Shown: positions 1-12,300, counted from the first letter of the stretch. The stretch is DNA of 64,000 nt from Dermatemys mawii (GCA_007922305.1 ML677351.1:15901119-15965118), one strand, 5' to 3'. The notes: generated from the letters alone by a model not told the origin. Numbers and translations: made by a program.

Positions 1-112
1 ATTGGCTCCAGGTGCTCCAACCAACTTCTAGTAACTTGCTTCCCTCTACAGGGAATAAGGCTTCCCTCTAACACTTTCCTGCTGCCCTCTGGCCATGCTG
101 TATCACAGTTTA

Positions 113-146
113 TTATCTCTGCTCTTGGATCCAAGAGCAGAGATAA
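113..146. repeat. Perfect 34-bp palindrome
   Basis: The segment equals its own reverse complement over all 34 bases, centred on a GGATCC at about 127-132; the outermost bases are TTATCTCT and AGAGATAA. Pairing stops cleanly on both sides. It directly precedes an AT-only repeat block, so cruciform extrusion is plausible. No function is assigned. Confidence 0.9.
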
Positions 147-154
147 ATAATATT

Positions 155-212
155 AATATTATTTAAAATAATAATAATATTATTTATAATATTATTTAAA
201 ATAATAATATTT
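155..212. repeat. AT-rich 33-bp direct repeat
   Basis: Two nearly identical AT-only units start at 155 and 188, each beginning AATATTATTTAAAATAATAA. Each unit is also rich in internal inverted symmetry. Looks like a short tandem duplication in simple AT sequence. Confidence 0.75.
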
Positions 213-504
213 CAAAAATGGAAATAGGTCCCCAAAATGTCTACCCAAATTATTCTAAAATCTGACAGACATCTGAATTCGTGATAATCTTTGTCAGGAA
301 TATGTTGATCCTAAGATAAATGCTTGTTTAAGTCTGTTTTTATTCTCTACAAAGTTAATATAATATATTGAATGTAACAGGTAATAACGGTCCTGCAATA
401 CTGAACAATTGCTAAAATAGTTACTTAAAGCAAATAACCATCATAGCCAGACCTCTGAAAAGTGATTGGTTCATACATATGTTGGATATTCAACACTTTT
501 GAAA

Positions 505-575
505 ACTAGGAGTCAAGTTGGGCATCCACAAATTTAGGCACTCAAAACATCTGGACAATTCTGAAAATTTAGGTC
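505..575 (+). repeat. Ancient interspersed repeat fragment
   Basis: Carries the wording CAAGTTGGGCATCCA followed by a run resembling 'ggcactcaaaac...tgaaaatttagg'. The same order and motif recur near 31037-31110. This matches an old amniote repeat type in which 'ggcacccaa' and 'tgaaaat' blocks alternate. The family name is not certain. Confidence 0.4.
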
Positions 576-944
576 AAACCGATTTTATGCTTCCGCTTAT
601 TTTAAAAATATTCGATAGTAGCAATAGCATAAAACTCATTCCATCAACACAAATGAAATAGTTGAGAGAAGAATTTGAAGTTTGGAAGAGAATAAATTTA
701 CAAATCGTCAACTCCAAAGAGAAAATATTAGATTGGGCTACAAAACAGCAGTGAAATTTTATTGAGTTAAAATCTCAGATGCTTTCATATCTTTACAAGC
801 TACTTTACAACCTTCCCTTTTCATTTTAGGACTTCACTAATGCTTAATCACTATTTAGAGAACACTGTAAAGTCCTAATGACTTAATTTATTACCTCCAG
901 GGAGCACTATTATAATACTGGAAATTGTTTTCACAGTCTGTTCC

Positions 945-962
945 TGTGTGTGTGTGTGTGTG
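945..962 (+). repeat. (TG)9 microsatellite
   Basis: Nine uninterrupted TG dinucleotides. Confidence 0.95.
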
Positions 963-1208
963 TTTTAAAAAGTGAATGCTACTTTCAGGTTAAAAAATAA
1001 CCATAAAAGAACAACTGCAATTCAACAGGTGGGGCTGATTAAGGTTTTATTTACACGACCTTTCAGAAAATATATTTCATATACCCAATTATTTTTTAAA
1101 TACTTGTTACTTTCCATATGAGGACATTATTATAAAAAAAGAAAGATACTGGGCCATTTTCAGTCCATTGTAAGCTGGTATATCTCCTCTGAAGTCATTG
1201 GAACAGCC

Positions 1209-1239
1209 ATATATATATACACACACATACACACACACA
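1209..1239 (+). repeat. (AT)n(AC)n compound microsatellite
   Basis: An AT run passes into AC/ACAT dinucleotides with one interruption. Confidence 0.9.
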
Positions 1240-2989
1240 AACCTGTACCCCTGTGCATGGTCCAGGTAAAAGGGGGCTTTTGCTGCACCACCATGGACCT
1301 ATAGAGTCCCCCCTCTCTTCTGGTCATGTTGAGCAGGGGGTAAGGGTATATGATGGTCAGCAACCCCACAGTAACCTGATCTGCAGCTAGAGGATAAAGT
1401 CACTTCCTGGCTCTCTATCCCTTAAAGGGGAACAGATCTTTTCCAACAAGTCAGGAAATGGCCCCAGCCATTTAAAGTGCAGTGAGGTCATTAGTTTGAT
1501 AAGTAATGAATTATCAAGGACAAGAATAAACAATGAGGAATTCACAATAATAAAATATGTTAGGGAGGAAAGCAAGTATTCTTTACTCCGGTCACTGTGT
1601 TTGTTTCATTACTTCCTAAGAAAACACATCTATAAAGAGAGGGAAAGACCAATTTTCTTTTAGAAATTTATAAAAAGCTTATAGGCCTCACTAGGTAACA
1701 TGCAATGATTTTTCTTCCAAATTAAAGGACAAAACATTTAATCATTCTTTCAATCAAAAGTGATGCCAAAGCTATTTAACAGTGCTTTTCTAAAAAAGAA
1801 CATTTCATTGTGATTTAGGACACAATTCTCAGTGATATACCACAAAAATGTAGGCCAGCATTTTTAAACCATGCACCTGTTAGGCATCTAACATAAAATG
1901 CTCTGATTTTCTGAGGTGCAATCTTTGCTTCCACTGATGTCAATGGAGGCAGGAGAAGATGCTTAAAAGAAGATGTATTAGTTATGCAGGTATTTTAAAA
2001 CAGCAACGATGCAAGGAGGCTTTTCATTATATGATGAAAGTTGTGACACTGTGGGGACCTCCAGAGTGTACAGAAATGGTTAATTACATTTCACTTAATC
2101 ATTATATCAATGGGAGAAAATAGAGATTTTTCTTAGTATTTTAATGTTTTTAAAATTCAGTACCATCAATAATCTAATGTATTACTTTATCTGAGTACCA
2201 GCACTTGCAGAGCTCAGATAAGAGTCATCAGCTGAAGTCTACAAATGAATTCTCACTTTCAATAGAAAGCTACTGACAACTTTTTTGATCCCATTTCCAT
2301 AGAAACAGAGGTTGAATTGGTGAAAATAAATTAAGGGGTATTAAAAGTTTTGAAAATTCTCTTTTTTTGTTTCCATTGAGCTGATCTCCATAGAAATGGG
2401 ATAGGAAAGGTCAAAGCTAGACACTAGCATAGAAGAACTCTCACTTAGCATATTTAGGATGCAGGCATCTGCAAAATGTGCTGCCATCTGCAAATGCAGA
2501 TTTCAAAATCCACTTATTGTAGCAGCATTTAGAGCAAAGACAGTTAAAAATTACTGTATTGTGAAGTTTGGAAAAACATTCTAATTAATACTTTTAAGAA
2601 AGGGCCATTTAAAAAGCATGGTTGGCCTTTAAAACACAAATCTTTGAAAATGGCAAGGTCATGGAGTATTAATCATAAGTCTAAACTTTGTTTTTAAAAA
2701 AGGCTAACATTTTAATGTATTAAATGTGCATTTTTGTTGAACTTGCCTAGTGTTCAGCTCTTTCTTCTTCGGCTCTGTACTTGCAACTGTGATGCTGTAG
2801 AAATCAGATGTTCCTGCCTCTGAGAACAGCAATAGAACAATATGTTGTGTTGCTACAGGGAGCATGGAGAAGGAAATCTGACATTTTAGATCCTATTTCT
2901 ATAACATAGCCTCATTTTAAAGACATTATATTATAATCTGAAAGCCTAACTCTTCTGTTACGCAATTTGGGTGAGGAGGTAAATGAACA

Positions 2990-3640
2990 TGTCTCTATTT
3001 AATAGAACAGGTGGCAGAGATGAAGATCCTCTTGTAAAAGGACATGGTGATCTGACAGACGACATTTCTCTCCAAGAAAATGTGGTATGTGAAATATTTT
3101 CAGCCAGGCAAGTAAAGAAAGGAACCAGATAAGCCTTCAAAGGGGCCCACTGACTCAGGCAATACTAACTTCATTTCCAAATTATAAATTCAATGACTTT
3201 GAAATATGAAATCACAATTGTTAATACAGTACAACACTGTTCTAACTTTGCAGAACAATCATTATGGATATTTTTATGAGCGAAGCAAGTGCCTGAGTCA
3301 CAGCCCTGAGCAGGAAAACAATGTACAACTGTGTAGATATGCTCAAGACACCCAATGGACCAAATGTAATGAAATATGTTTGGATTTCAAGGCCCTTGCA
3401 GAAGATGCAATGTGTCAGACTCTGGCCTCCTAGCCAGACGCTACTCCTCCCTCCAGAAAAAGATTCCATTTGCCCAGCTCATGGAAAGGAAATATAAATG
3501 TATCTAGAAAAAAACACTTCATGGTGCAATGCCTATATCTGACAGATTTCAAATACAAGTCAGGAAAAGGAAAAGCAATTTGCTATGGACAAAGCAGACA
3601 TACAGCCAAGATGCCTCATTGGTCAGTCAATGGTTGTAAG
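2990..3640 (+). pseudogene. Decayed Ty3/Gypsy-type gag fragment, copy 1
   Basis: The fragment lines up over about 650 bp, in the same order and strand, with a second copy at about 54850-55450; shared blocks include AATGTGGTATGT near 3078, CTTTGCAGAACAA near 3247, CTTGCAGAAGATGC near 3398 and TTCAAATACAAGTCA near 3547. In one frame 3471-3491 reads CPAHGKE, the wording expected between two CCHC zinc knuckles of Ty3/Gypsy Gag. A Cys codon follows at 3499-3501, and after a frame change 3515-3532 reads HFMVQC, resembling the second knuckle's His...Cys end. The upstream block reading NVVCE(I)F followed by a RQV stretch resembles a capsid motif of the same family. Several stops and frameshifts make it non-coding. 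No LTRs are visible around it. Known: CCHC knuckles bind RNA in Gag. Inferred: a relic of a Gypsy-like element rather than a host gene. Confidence 0.55.
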
Positions 3641-4047
3641 AAAAGATGACCTACAATCTATATAATTGAAATTATCCTTATAACCCATCAGAACTGCAGA
3701 ATCCTAGAACTGTCAAGGTTTCCCAGCAACATTATCTGCAATATGCATGGCAGAGAGCCAAATCCCAAACCATAACCTCACCTCCTGCTCACTCATATTC
3801 CATCCCCCAAAACACCTTCTATACAAGTACAGTTTTGACCCTGGAATGGGAGAAGTCACAGAGCATCTACAAAGGCTGCTAGGAATCTTGCTATTGTGAT
3901 TTCTATGTGGATGGTGCTCAAATACTATGGCGATGGGTGATAGTACAAAATCCTAAGACAGAAAGAGAAGATAGAGAGATGAAGGCACAAATAGAGATGC
4001 TATAAAAATGAAACTAGAAGCCAAAGATAAATCATCTAGAGAAAGGG

Positions 4048-5054
4048 TGGCAAAATTTGCAGATGATTCAAAACTGCTTGAGATAGTCAGGGCTAAAGCA
4101 GACTGTGAAGAACTTCAAAAAGATCGCACGAAACTAAGTGACTGGGCAACAAAATGGCAAATGGAATTTAATGTGGATAAATGTAAAGTAATGCGTTTTG
4201 GAAAAAAATAATCCCAACTATACATACAATATGATGGGGGCTAATTTAGCTACAACTATTCAGGAAAGAGATCTTGGAGTCATCGTGAATAGTGCTCTGA
4301 AGATATCCATAGAGTGTGAAGTGGCAGTCAAAAAACCAAACAGGATGTTAGGAATCATTTAAAAAAAGGATAGAGAATAAGATGGAGAATATCTTATTGC
4401 CATTATATAAATCCACTGAATACCCATATCTTGAATACTGCATACATATGTGGTCTCCTGATCTCAAAAAAGATATATTGGCATTAGAAAAGGTTCAGAG
4501 AAGGGCAACTAAAGTGATTAGGGGTTTGGAATGGGTCCCCTATGAGGAGAGATTAAAGAGGGTAGGGCATTTCAGCTTGGAAAAGAGGAGACTAAGGGGG
4601 GATATGATAGAGGTATATAAAATAATGAGTGGTGTGGAGAAAGTGAATAAGCAAAAGTTATTTACTCGTTCCCATAATATAAGAACTAGGCGTCACCAAA
4701 TGAAATTAATGGGCAGCAGGTTTAAAACAAATAAAAGGAAGTTGTTCTTCACACAGCGCACAGTCAAACATTGCAATTCCTTGCCTGAGGAGGCTGTGAA
4801 GGCTAGGAATATAAAAGGGTTTAAAAGAGAACCGCATAAATTTATGGAGGTTAAGTCCATTAATGACTATTAGCCAGGATGGGTAGGAATGTTGTCTCTA
4901 GCCTCTGTTTGTCAGAAGGTGGAGATGGATGGCAGGAGAGAGATCACTTGATCATTACCATCTGGGACACCTGGCATTAGTCACTATTGGTAGGAAGAAT
5001 ACTGGGCTGGATGGACCTTTGGTCTGACCCAGTAAAGGCTTTCTTATGTTCTTA
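4048..5054 (+). mobile_element. CR1 LINE, 5'-truncated
   Basis: The 3' quarter of a CR1 non-LTR retrotransposon. It begins just upstream of the reverse-transcriptase FADD motif (4056-4067), runs through the C-terminal ORF2 region, and ends in a 3' UTR with 'gggctggatggaccttt' and 'ctgacccag' blocks, closing with TTCTTATGTTCTTA. Severe 5' truncation is the normal result of target-primed reverse transcription. ORF2 is broken by a frameshift near 4212 and a stop near 4360. No clear target duplication was found, as is usual for CR1. Confidence 0.93.
4382..4873 (+). pseudogene. CR1 ORF2 C-terminal remnant
   Basis: A 163-codon open stretch encoding the CR1 region after the polymerase domain. It includes the family-typical YLEYCIHMWSP (the 'LEYCVQFWSP' block), LEKVQRRATKVIRG, the EERLKRVGHFSLEKRRLRGD segment and EVYKIMSGVEKV, ending at a stop after SINDY. 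No catalytic residues lie here; the upstream FADD motif is separated by frame breaks, so no functional protein is expected. The reading frame is unusually well kept for a truncated copy, suggesting modest age. Confidence 0.88.
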
Positions 5055-5059
5055 CACCT

Positions 5060-6360
5060 CAACAAAAGAGTGCCATATCTTCAAGCAGCTGCATGTTGAA
5101 AAAGAGGTGTTTGGAAAAAATTCCCAAAGTGTGTCAAAAGAGAAGAGTAAAAAGGTGTCAAAACATGCAGTGGCTCAAAGAACAAGGCAGCTCCAAAAAT
5201 AACACAGACAACGGAAATATAATGTATAATGTATAAATATAATGTAATTTGTTTTAAACCTGCTGTCCGTTAATTGTTAAAAGGAACCAGGAAGAAAAGT
5301 CTATCTTGCCTTCCATTCCATATCACTTGTAGGCAAAAGCAAATTAAGTGAGGAGAAAAGGGCAAGACCATTTACTGATATCAAATCATAGCAGTCCATT
5401 AGTAACTTTTCAAATGCTGATCTTTTTAACACTGTGAATGTGACCACAGTGAAGAGACTATGACTGAAGAATGATTGCAGAACTGTAAGAAAAACAGTGT
5501 TTTGTTTTCCAAAACAGAACGATAATGGTTTATGTTTTTTATCCATCGTTGGTATTGTAAATTATTGGAAGAGGGATGTTAGGTATGCTGCTTTAAGACC
5601 ACTATATTGTGATCTGGGAACATATGCACTACTGGAGGATAGTTTGCTGCATCAGCTGTTAGAGCTTGTAGCAGCTTGATGGAACTCTGCAAATAAAAAG
5701 CAAAAATCATCCTATAGCTTTGCATGTACCTAGAGTTACTCCAACAAGGCCCAACCAATCTCTACCTCAGCTACAGTAATCGGATCCCTAGTGAACTCCT
5801 TAGGATTGTAAAGATCCCCTCTTCATGCCTCCTTCAATACTGCAATCCATTTATTGCCTCTCATCTACTGCTGCCTTTAGAGCCAAGAATTACTTCAGAC
5901 TGTCAAAAACACTGCTATGAATGCAGAGCTGTAAGTAAAGCGGACACATTCCAAGCAGGGGATAACTCTGTCTTTGACTACTGCTATTTATATTAGCTGA
6001 GGACCAATATTTAAGTGAGTACTCTCCCTGTCTTAAGTAATGTCACTAATACTGGCAATCCAAAGCATTCAAAAATCATGATTCAAGCCCCAATATCCCG
6101 AGATTCGCTTAATATGATGAGGTTTAAAATAATAAATAATTAGAGAATTCTTTTTATTTGCCTCTTATGTTTTGAGTCTTTAGAATTCACCGTTTTACGC
6201 TTTTCTCTGCAGCCATTTACACTTTTTTAAAGATGAAAATGGAGATTTTTACATAATTGTATTACTTCCTGAAACTCTCCATAAAATTGCAAGGATTGAC
6301 AATACTGGGGTTATTCGAGCATTTAAGGCAAGCAGATTAAGACCATGAGTTTGCCATTTT
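5060..6360. other. No gene seen
   Basis: AT-rich unique-looking DNA. The longest frames (81 and 90 codons) show no recognisable domain and poor codon structure. A short tandem 'ataatgtata' reiteration lies at about 5218-5245. Confidence 0.6.
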
Positions 6361-6364
6361 CAAA

Positions 6365-6560
6365 AGTGCTAGTCAGATAGGTCCTGAGATTAAGGCACAG
6401 GACTAGAAATTGGGAAACCTTGGCCTTAGCCCCAGCTCTGCCACAGAGCATCTCTGTGTCCTTACAAATATCAAAGGATCTCTCTGTGTCTCAGGCTTCC
6501 CATTTTAAAAATGAAGGTGAGATTATCGATTTTCTTGTGAGCATGGAGAGATTTAAACAG
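6365..6560 (+). repeat. MIR-like SINE fragment
   Basis: Shows the MIR order: 'cacaggactagaaattgggaa', then 'ccccagctctgccacaga', 'tctctgtgtctcaggcttccc' and 'aaaatgaaggtgagatta'. This matches the CORE-SINE body in the plus orientation, heavily diverged. Confidence 0.7.
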
Positions 6561-7663
6561 CTGAAATATGAAAATGGCAAGTGGAATTAATCTTGATTCT
6601 TTATTCCAGCAAAACCAACAGGAAATTCAAGTGTTCCCATCTTTCCGTCTCTCCCTGATTCCTTCCCTAGTGTTTTTAAACATGTCCTGCAGTTACTGCT
6701 GTATCCAATGAATAGATGCAATAAACTTCTTTGTTTAGACTACAAGATCAAAATCATATCACATGGACATGACTAAAAAAATTAAAAAACATACAAAGTA
6801 ATTATATAGTGTTTTTCATTTTCTGAGTGCTTTATAAACATTAACACATTCATCCAGACCCAGGCATAAAACTAAAGAGAGAAAAACTAGAGATAATGAG
6901 AGGAAGGTTAGAGTAACAGATCACTGATTTTACCAGAGTGCACTGAGAGAAATGGTAATGAGGACCTCACTATATCATTGTGCATGTCCTTTATTTGATA
7001 TCACAAAAGCACCATGGAATTTGGAATAATTCAGCAGTACCAGCACTACTTCAAATCTTCAGTAGGGCACCATTACCCTCCTTAGTTATACATTAATGGA
7101 GGACATTTCTGACAGTGCCTTTATTTCTCTTCTGTCATTGCTATTCAGTGAAATACAAACATCATTCATGACATCCTTATGTTGCTACTTCAGGGCCCCT
7201 TACTGAAATGTCTGCTAAACACTTTAGGGCATTCAAATAGTTGCACCTTTCATGGATCATTCATTCGGAGAGAGAGAACCAATGTGTTGTTTTACAAACA
7301 AATATGATGTTGAATTAAGATTAACAAGTTTGTTTTACTTTTAATTTATGTTCTCATTCTTCTGAGTGAAGCAATGTCCGAAAGGCAGGACCCACCACCA
7401 CAATTCAATGTGTTCAGAAGAGTCTGTTCAAGAGAAGCACCAGAATTAGTGGGGTGGGGTTATTATAGTCAAGATTTAAGTTTATAGGTCTGCATGGGGA
7501 TGCCTCCATGCATTCTCAACTTAGCTGAAGCCAGTGTTAACATAGTAACTCCACACTTCACGTCTTCTTGTTTAATGTTGTTTCTCACATCCCTGCTCCA
7601 TTACAGAACATGCTCGTTTGAAGTTGTGCAATGCTTCCCTATAATTTCGTTTGGCTGCCTGAT

Positions 7664-8285
7664 TTGTCCACAGCTGGCAGCTCCCCTACACGCCCTCTCC
7701 CGCAGCGCCTCCTACCCGGACCCTGCGGATCAGCACCTTCCCACTGCTCCTCCTGCCTCCTGTCCACAGCAATCAGCTGTTTTGCAGTGTTCAGGAGGCT
7801 GGGGTGAAGAGCGAGGATGTGGCATACAGCCTCCCCGCTCCCTCTCCTGCCTCCCGAACGCTGGAAACCAGCTGATTGCCGTGGGCAGGAGGCAGGGGAA
7901 GGAGAGAGAAGGCTGCGCACCACATACTTATTCCTCCCCCAGCCTCCTGAATGCCGAAGACAGCTGATTGCTGCGGGTAGGAGGTGAGGGAAGCAAGGGG
8001 AAGGCACTGATGCATGGGACTGATGTATGGGGTCGGCTGGGGAAGTCATAGGGGAGTTGATAGGGGACTACCAGCCTGTTTAATACCTATTAAATTGCTC
8101 ATTTAAAATGCGTAGAATGCCTTTTGTCTGGCAAAAAAAAAAAAAATCCCGGGAACCCACCCCCCCCCCCATTTATATTACTTCTGATTGGAAAATTGGA
8201 TTCACTTGACATCATTTCACTTAAAGTTCCATTTTTCAGGAACATTACTACATTAAGCGAGGAGTTACTGTACGTCTGTCACTTT
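7664..8285. mobile_element. GC-rich foldback DNA repeat fragment
   Basis: The segment is sharply GC-richer than its flanks. A unit reading CAGCTGATTGCCGTGGGCAG (7871 onward) recurs directly at about 7961 and in inverted orientation at about 7750-7785. The right part (about 8190-8285), with 'acattaagcgaggagttactgta', resembles the terminus of a non-autonomous DNA transposon common in turtles. A 14-A run (8133-8146) and a 10-C run (8161-8170) sit inside. The left boundary and the target duplication were not resolved, so the superfamily is uncertain. Confidence 0.5.
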
Positions 8286-8289
8286 AAGT

Positions 8290-10550
8290 GAGGACACGTT
8301 TTAGAAAATAAAAATTAGATAACCAAAAAAAGGACTCACAACTGGAGATATTCAATTTGGTTTGGTTAAATGAAGAACCAGCTCAAATCTTTGTCTAGTC
8401 CTTGCATTTATGAACACCTGCCTCTCTTCATGTCCCCTGATTTTTCTGGTTTTGGTTTAGAATGGAAGTGTGAAAATACTGCAAAAGGCTGTTGAGTCAG
8501 TTCTAACCAAAATGGAAACAAAGTACACAAAATATTTATTTATTTCATAAGTATTCATTTATATATTATACATTAAATTTATGCAATATATTCATTGAAC
8601 TATCATTATATTTACCTACATTTTAATTCCATTCATACCAATACATAAGTCACTTTATCTGTCCCTCCCAGAAAATCCATAGTGGGAATAGGAAAAAGAT
8701 TAATGGGGGGGCGGCAGGAGAGAACAAACACTCTACTCCACCATGCTTGCTTCCTCACATTTCCTATTTAATTACTTATTTATTTAGAGCCTGAAGATAG
8801 TTCTATCTTATGAGGAGACACATTCTCACAAGGTACATTCATCCACTCTTGTGGAAAAACTCACAGGAGGGGAAAATGTCTTCCTTCCATCTCATCTCCA
8901 ATAGCACAAATAGAGGGAAGCACCATGCCCTTAATTATTTTAAGGTATAATGCTACCAATATTTTCAAATACTCTATTTCATAAAAGGTGACAAAATTCA
9001 GTATCTACTCAATGATCTGCTGTACCCTGCATTCTGTATATCACCCTTTCATAGATACCGTAATAAGGCAAAGATATCATCATGGATATTGAAGGTGTCA
9101 TGCTGCTATTCTAGTGCCTCATTATTTTCTGGTTAGAATAACTCAGACATTCTCCTAACCAATTTTTGTTAAAGTCGATGGTATATTGTAGAGATGAAAT
9201 ATCATTTTAATACACCAAGTATGCTTAAGTTGGCAGAGTAATGCTTGGAATATTCTCTAAATAAAAACAGGTGTAAAGAGATTCCAACCTATTTTTTATG
9301 TTGTAAACATACATTGTATCACTCAGGCTCATATTTAGCACTGATAGTTTGCTCATCTCTGCAGAAGAGGGTATAGTTCCTGTCTCAAGGGGTTTACAAT
9401 CAACAGCTTGGATTCTGCCATGGGATCCACAACTGTGGATTCTTACTCCCTATAGGAAGTCCCACTGAAGTCAATGGGACTAAACAAGAAAGAAAGGGAC
9501 TCTGTTTGTGGATCCCTGTCTAAGATCTGTGCGTAATATATACTGAAGATACTCATGGGCTGAAATAATGCCTTACAGTAGAAACAGTGCTGATCTTCTG
9601 TTTGTTTGCTTAGGATTATTCTTTTTGTCATGAATTTGTTCCATGAATTTGTGGCTAATTGATGTAAAGCCTCAACCCAGAAGTGAATTTTAAGAAGAAA
9701 TTTGAATGTATACTTTTAAATGTGTCCATCTCTGCTGAATAACTGATTCTCCAAATAGACCAAATACTTTACTTGAAAATATGTTAATACTACAACTTTT
9801 GCTTCCCAAAGGGATCTTGTCTATAATAGAGAGTTTGCATAATTTAGGATTTTAAAAACATATATACTGTTGAAGCCTGCTGTGGTTTGAACTGAATTTT
9901 TCCAAGCAATGTTTTGAATGTACAATCTGGAGGTACATACGGCATTGTGCAAAACAGTCCTTGCCATATTTACAGATTAGAATTGTTTTGAACAAAATCC
10001 CTTTTCTCAGTTGTTCTCTAAATGATACATTTACTGAAGATCTATATCATTGTAATAGTATCAATTATTGACAGGCTCCCAGGGCTATCTAAACGGGCTG
10101 CAGCACTGCCCACTATCTCCACACCACTACGTGCTGCAGTTCTGTCCACAACATGCTTCTTATTTCGGGGTTTGTGATCGCATCCTTGGAAGGGAATCCT
10201 GTGCTGTCTTCCATAGTTTCTGTGCTGGTGTAATTCTCCCTGAACTGAATAAGGATTCTGATTCTCTTTTACCCAATGTAAAGGGGCCAGAGCTGGGGTG
10301 AGAATTTAGACTTCCATCTTCTAGTGTAGAATACAATTTTTAATTTTTAGTCTTCATTTAGGTCCTGCATAAATTAAATCCAATATTATCTTGCCTATTC
10401 TATTAACCAAATGGAACTGAAGTCATTTTCATTTGCCCTTCCCCAAGGTTATTTGTAATATCATCAAAAACCTATATGTTCTTCACTAATTATTGGACCC
10501 AACCTACCTTGGCAATTATAAAAAATATGCTCGTTTTCACCCCAAAGTAA
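8290..10550. other. No gene seen
   Basis: AT-rich DNA with no frame that resembles a known protein. A short 'cccactgaagtcaatgggac' block near 9461 may be another fragment of the ancient repeat noted at 505. Confidence 0.55.
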
Positions 10551-10564
10551 ACCACATTATCTGG

Positions 10565-10647
10565 AGAAGTGACAAAGAGTCCTGTGGCACCTTAAAGACT
10601 AACGAAAGTATAGAAGCATAAGCTTTTGTGTGCTAATACCCACTTCG
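10565..10647 (-). mobile_element. Short Penelope-related insertion (83 bp)
   Basis: Matches the arm sequence of the element at 57414-57754: AGAAGTGACAAAGAGTCCTG, then 'gtggcaccttaaagactaac', 'gcataagctttt' and 'gctaatacccacttcg'. It is flanked by an exact 8-bp duplication, TTATCTGG, at 10557-10564 and 10648-10655. In the minus sense its 3' end is GTCACTTCT, the same end as the right arm at 57754, and its 5' end stops inside the hammerhead-like core. That fits a 5'-truncated reverse-transcription product. The GAAA of the ribozyme core is changed here. Confidence 0.8.
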
Positions 10648-10659
10648 TTATCTGGGACA

Positions 10660-12120
10660 CATTTGAATGTCCACTGCGCAAAGGAAGCTGGATGACAAGT
10701 GCTAAATAACACCCAAACTATTTTTCAATTTATATAGCACTTGACAACTGTTCTAAACTCTGCTTCTCTGTTCAGGGTAGCTGGAACAGATTTGTGCAGC
10801 TCTTTAATGAGCAACAGAATGTCATCTATATAGATGAGATTCATTTTGTGTTCAGTCTCAATATACTTTATATCATTCATGAATATGATTAATGTGACAC
10901 ATATTTACAATATTAAGGCAAATAGAACTGGGAACAAAAGTCAATCCTGTCTAGTCCCTCTTTCAATCAAATGCAGCAGATCTCAGGATTCTAAGTCTCT
11001 AGTTTGCTTATTGAAATTTACATCAGATCTCTATACACATTACCGGCATTCCCATTCTACTCTATCAAATGCTTACCCTAACAAAATAGTATGCCAATGA
11101 ATTTATTCAGCTGTAGTCGCTTGTTCTTCCAAGACATAGATTCTGAAACTTGTAGAATTATCATCTTGTTGACACCTCCTCTTTTTATTTGCAATCAAGT
11201 TGACTCCCACTAATTACTGAATAACTCTCTGTGACAATTACAGCAATTGTTTTAATAGTAAAGAAAAGTAGAACAATATTTAATGCGTAACTACCTTGTG
11301 TTAATGTGGGGTAAAAGCTAGAAACAAGGAGGAAAGTCACATCATGTGATCATAGAGCTCTCTGCAAACTATCACCAAGTGCTCTACAGACCACTAGCAG
11401 AAAAAAGACAATGATAGTTTGGGAAATTCTGTGGTGTGAGATGTCTGGCACACATCTTGCCCCATGTGAGTATTAAACTGGTGACTATGCTGTTACAGCA
11501 TTATTATTTATTTTCTATATTAAGAACTTGTAATCCATTGTTTAAGAAGAAAGAGCTGTCACAATATTTAGGGTCTGCAGTAGGCTTTAATATGAACAAG
11601 ACTAGGGTTGAACAGCAGCCTTCAAGATTTCATTTAGTACTCAAAGAAGCTGAGACTTTTTAAAGAATTTTTAGAATGTGCCCAGAAATCATCACTCCAT
11701 GGTACATTCCACTCTTCCTATGCTGCATCATTTTTATATTTTCCTTGTATGTTTAAAGATATATTTGCTTAGTCAAGAGATTAATGTGAGGAAGTGTTCA
11801 AAGAGTTGCTCTTTATTATTGGAATTTCATAAGGTGAGAATTTCCTGTAAAATGCAGCACTTTGATCATTTATTATTTGGTATTGCCTCCCACCATTACT
11901 AATACAATCTCATACTTTCACCATTTTTAGTTGCTAGACTAGCAATTGACCTTATCTCCTGAAGTATAATGGGTTATATTTCATCCTAAATAAGGCATAC
12001 TCCACCTTGTTAGCATACATAAGACTGCCGTCATATTTTTGTTTACTTGTAAGAGTTTCCTCAGAGGGTTTTTCCTTTTCATATTTCCTCATGCTTGAGG
12101 GTAATATTGTTCAAAAAAAT
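10660..12120. other. No gene seen
   Basis: AT-rich DNA. Frames of 74-88 codons around 10834-11902 show no recognisable domain. Confidence 0.55.
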
Positions 12121-12127
12121 AATACTT

Positions 12128-12300
12128 CAGTCTGTAATGGTTGAAGCCAAAATTTTCCAAGAGGTGCTACCTAAAATTAGACACTTAAATCTACATTTAA
12201 ACTCCTAAACAGATAGCATGATTCTGAGAAGTGCAGAATAGCCACAGGCTAATTGAAAACAATTGCAACTGTGATTTTAGGCACCAGTTCTGAACATTTT
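12128..12300 (-). repeat. Ancient interspersed repeat fragment
   Basis: Contains 'gaagccaaaattttcc', 'cctaaaattagacac', 'taaactcct' and 'ttttaggcacc', the reverse-orientation wording of the ancient repeat at 505-575 and 30940-31110. Confidence 0.4.

Larger units (their letters stand above)
213..2950. other. Unique AT-rich DNA, no gene seen
   Basis: Only short frames below 75 codons occur here and none has a recognisable domain. It holds two microsatellites (945-962 and 1209-1239) and short fragments of an ancient repeat (about 505-575 and 1890-1965). Nothing else stands out. Confidence 0.6.

Noticed and set aside
2990..3640. A domesticated gag gene
   Set aside because: Both copies carry several stops and frameshifts, so there is no sign of purifying selection on the frame.
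7494..8049. 157- and 136-codon frames on opposite strands
   Set aside because: Both follow a GC-rich foldback repeat rather than a coding pattern.
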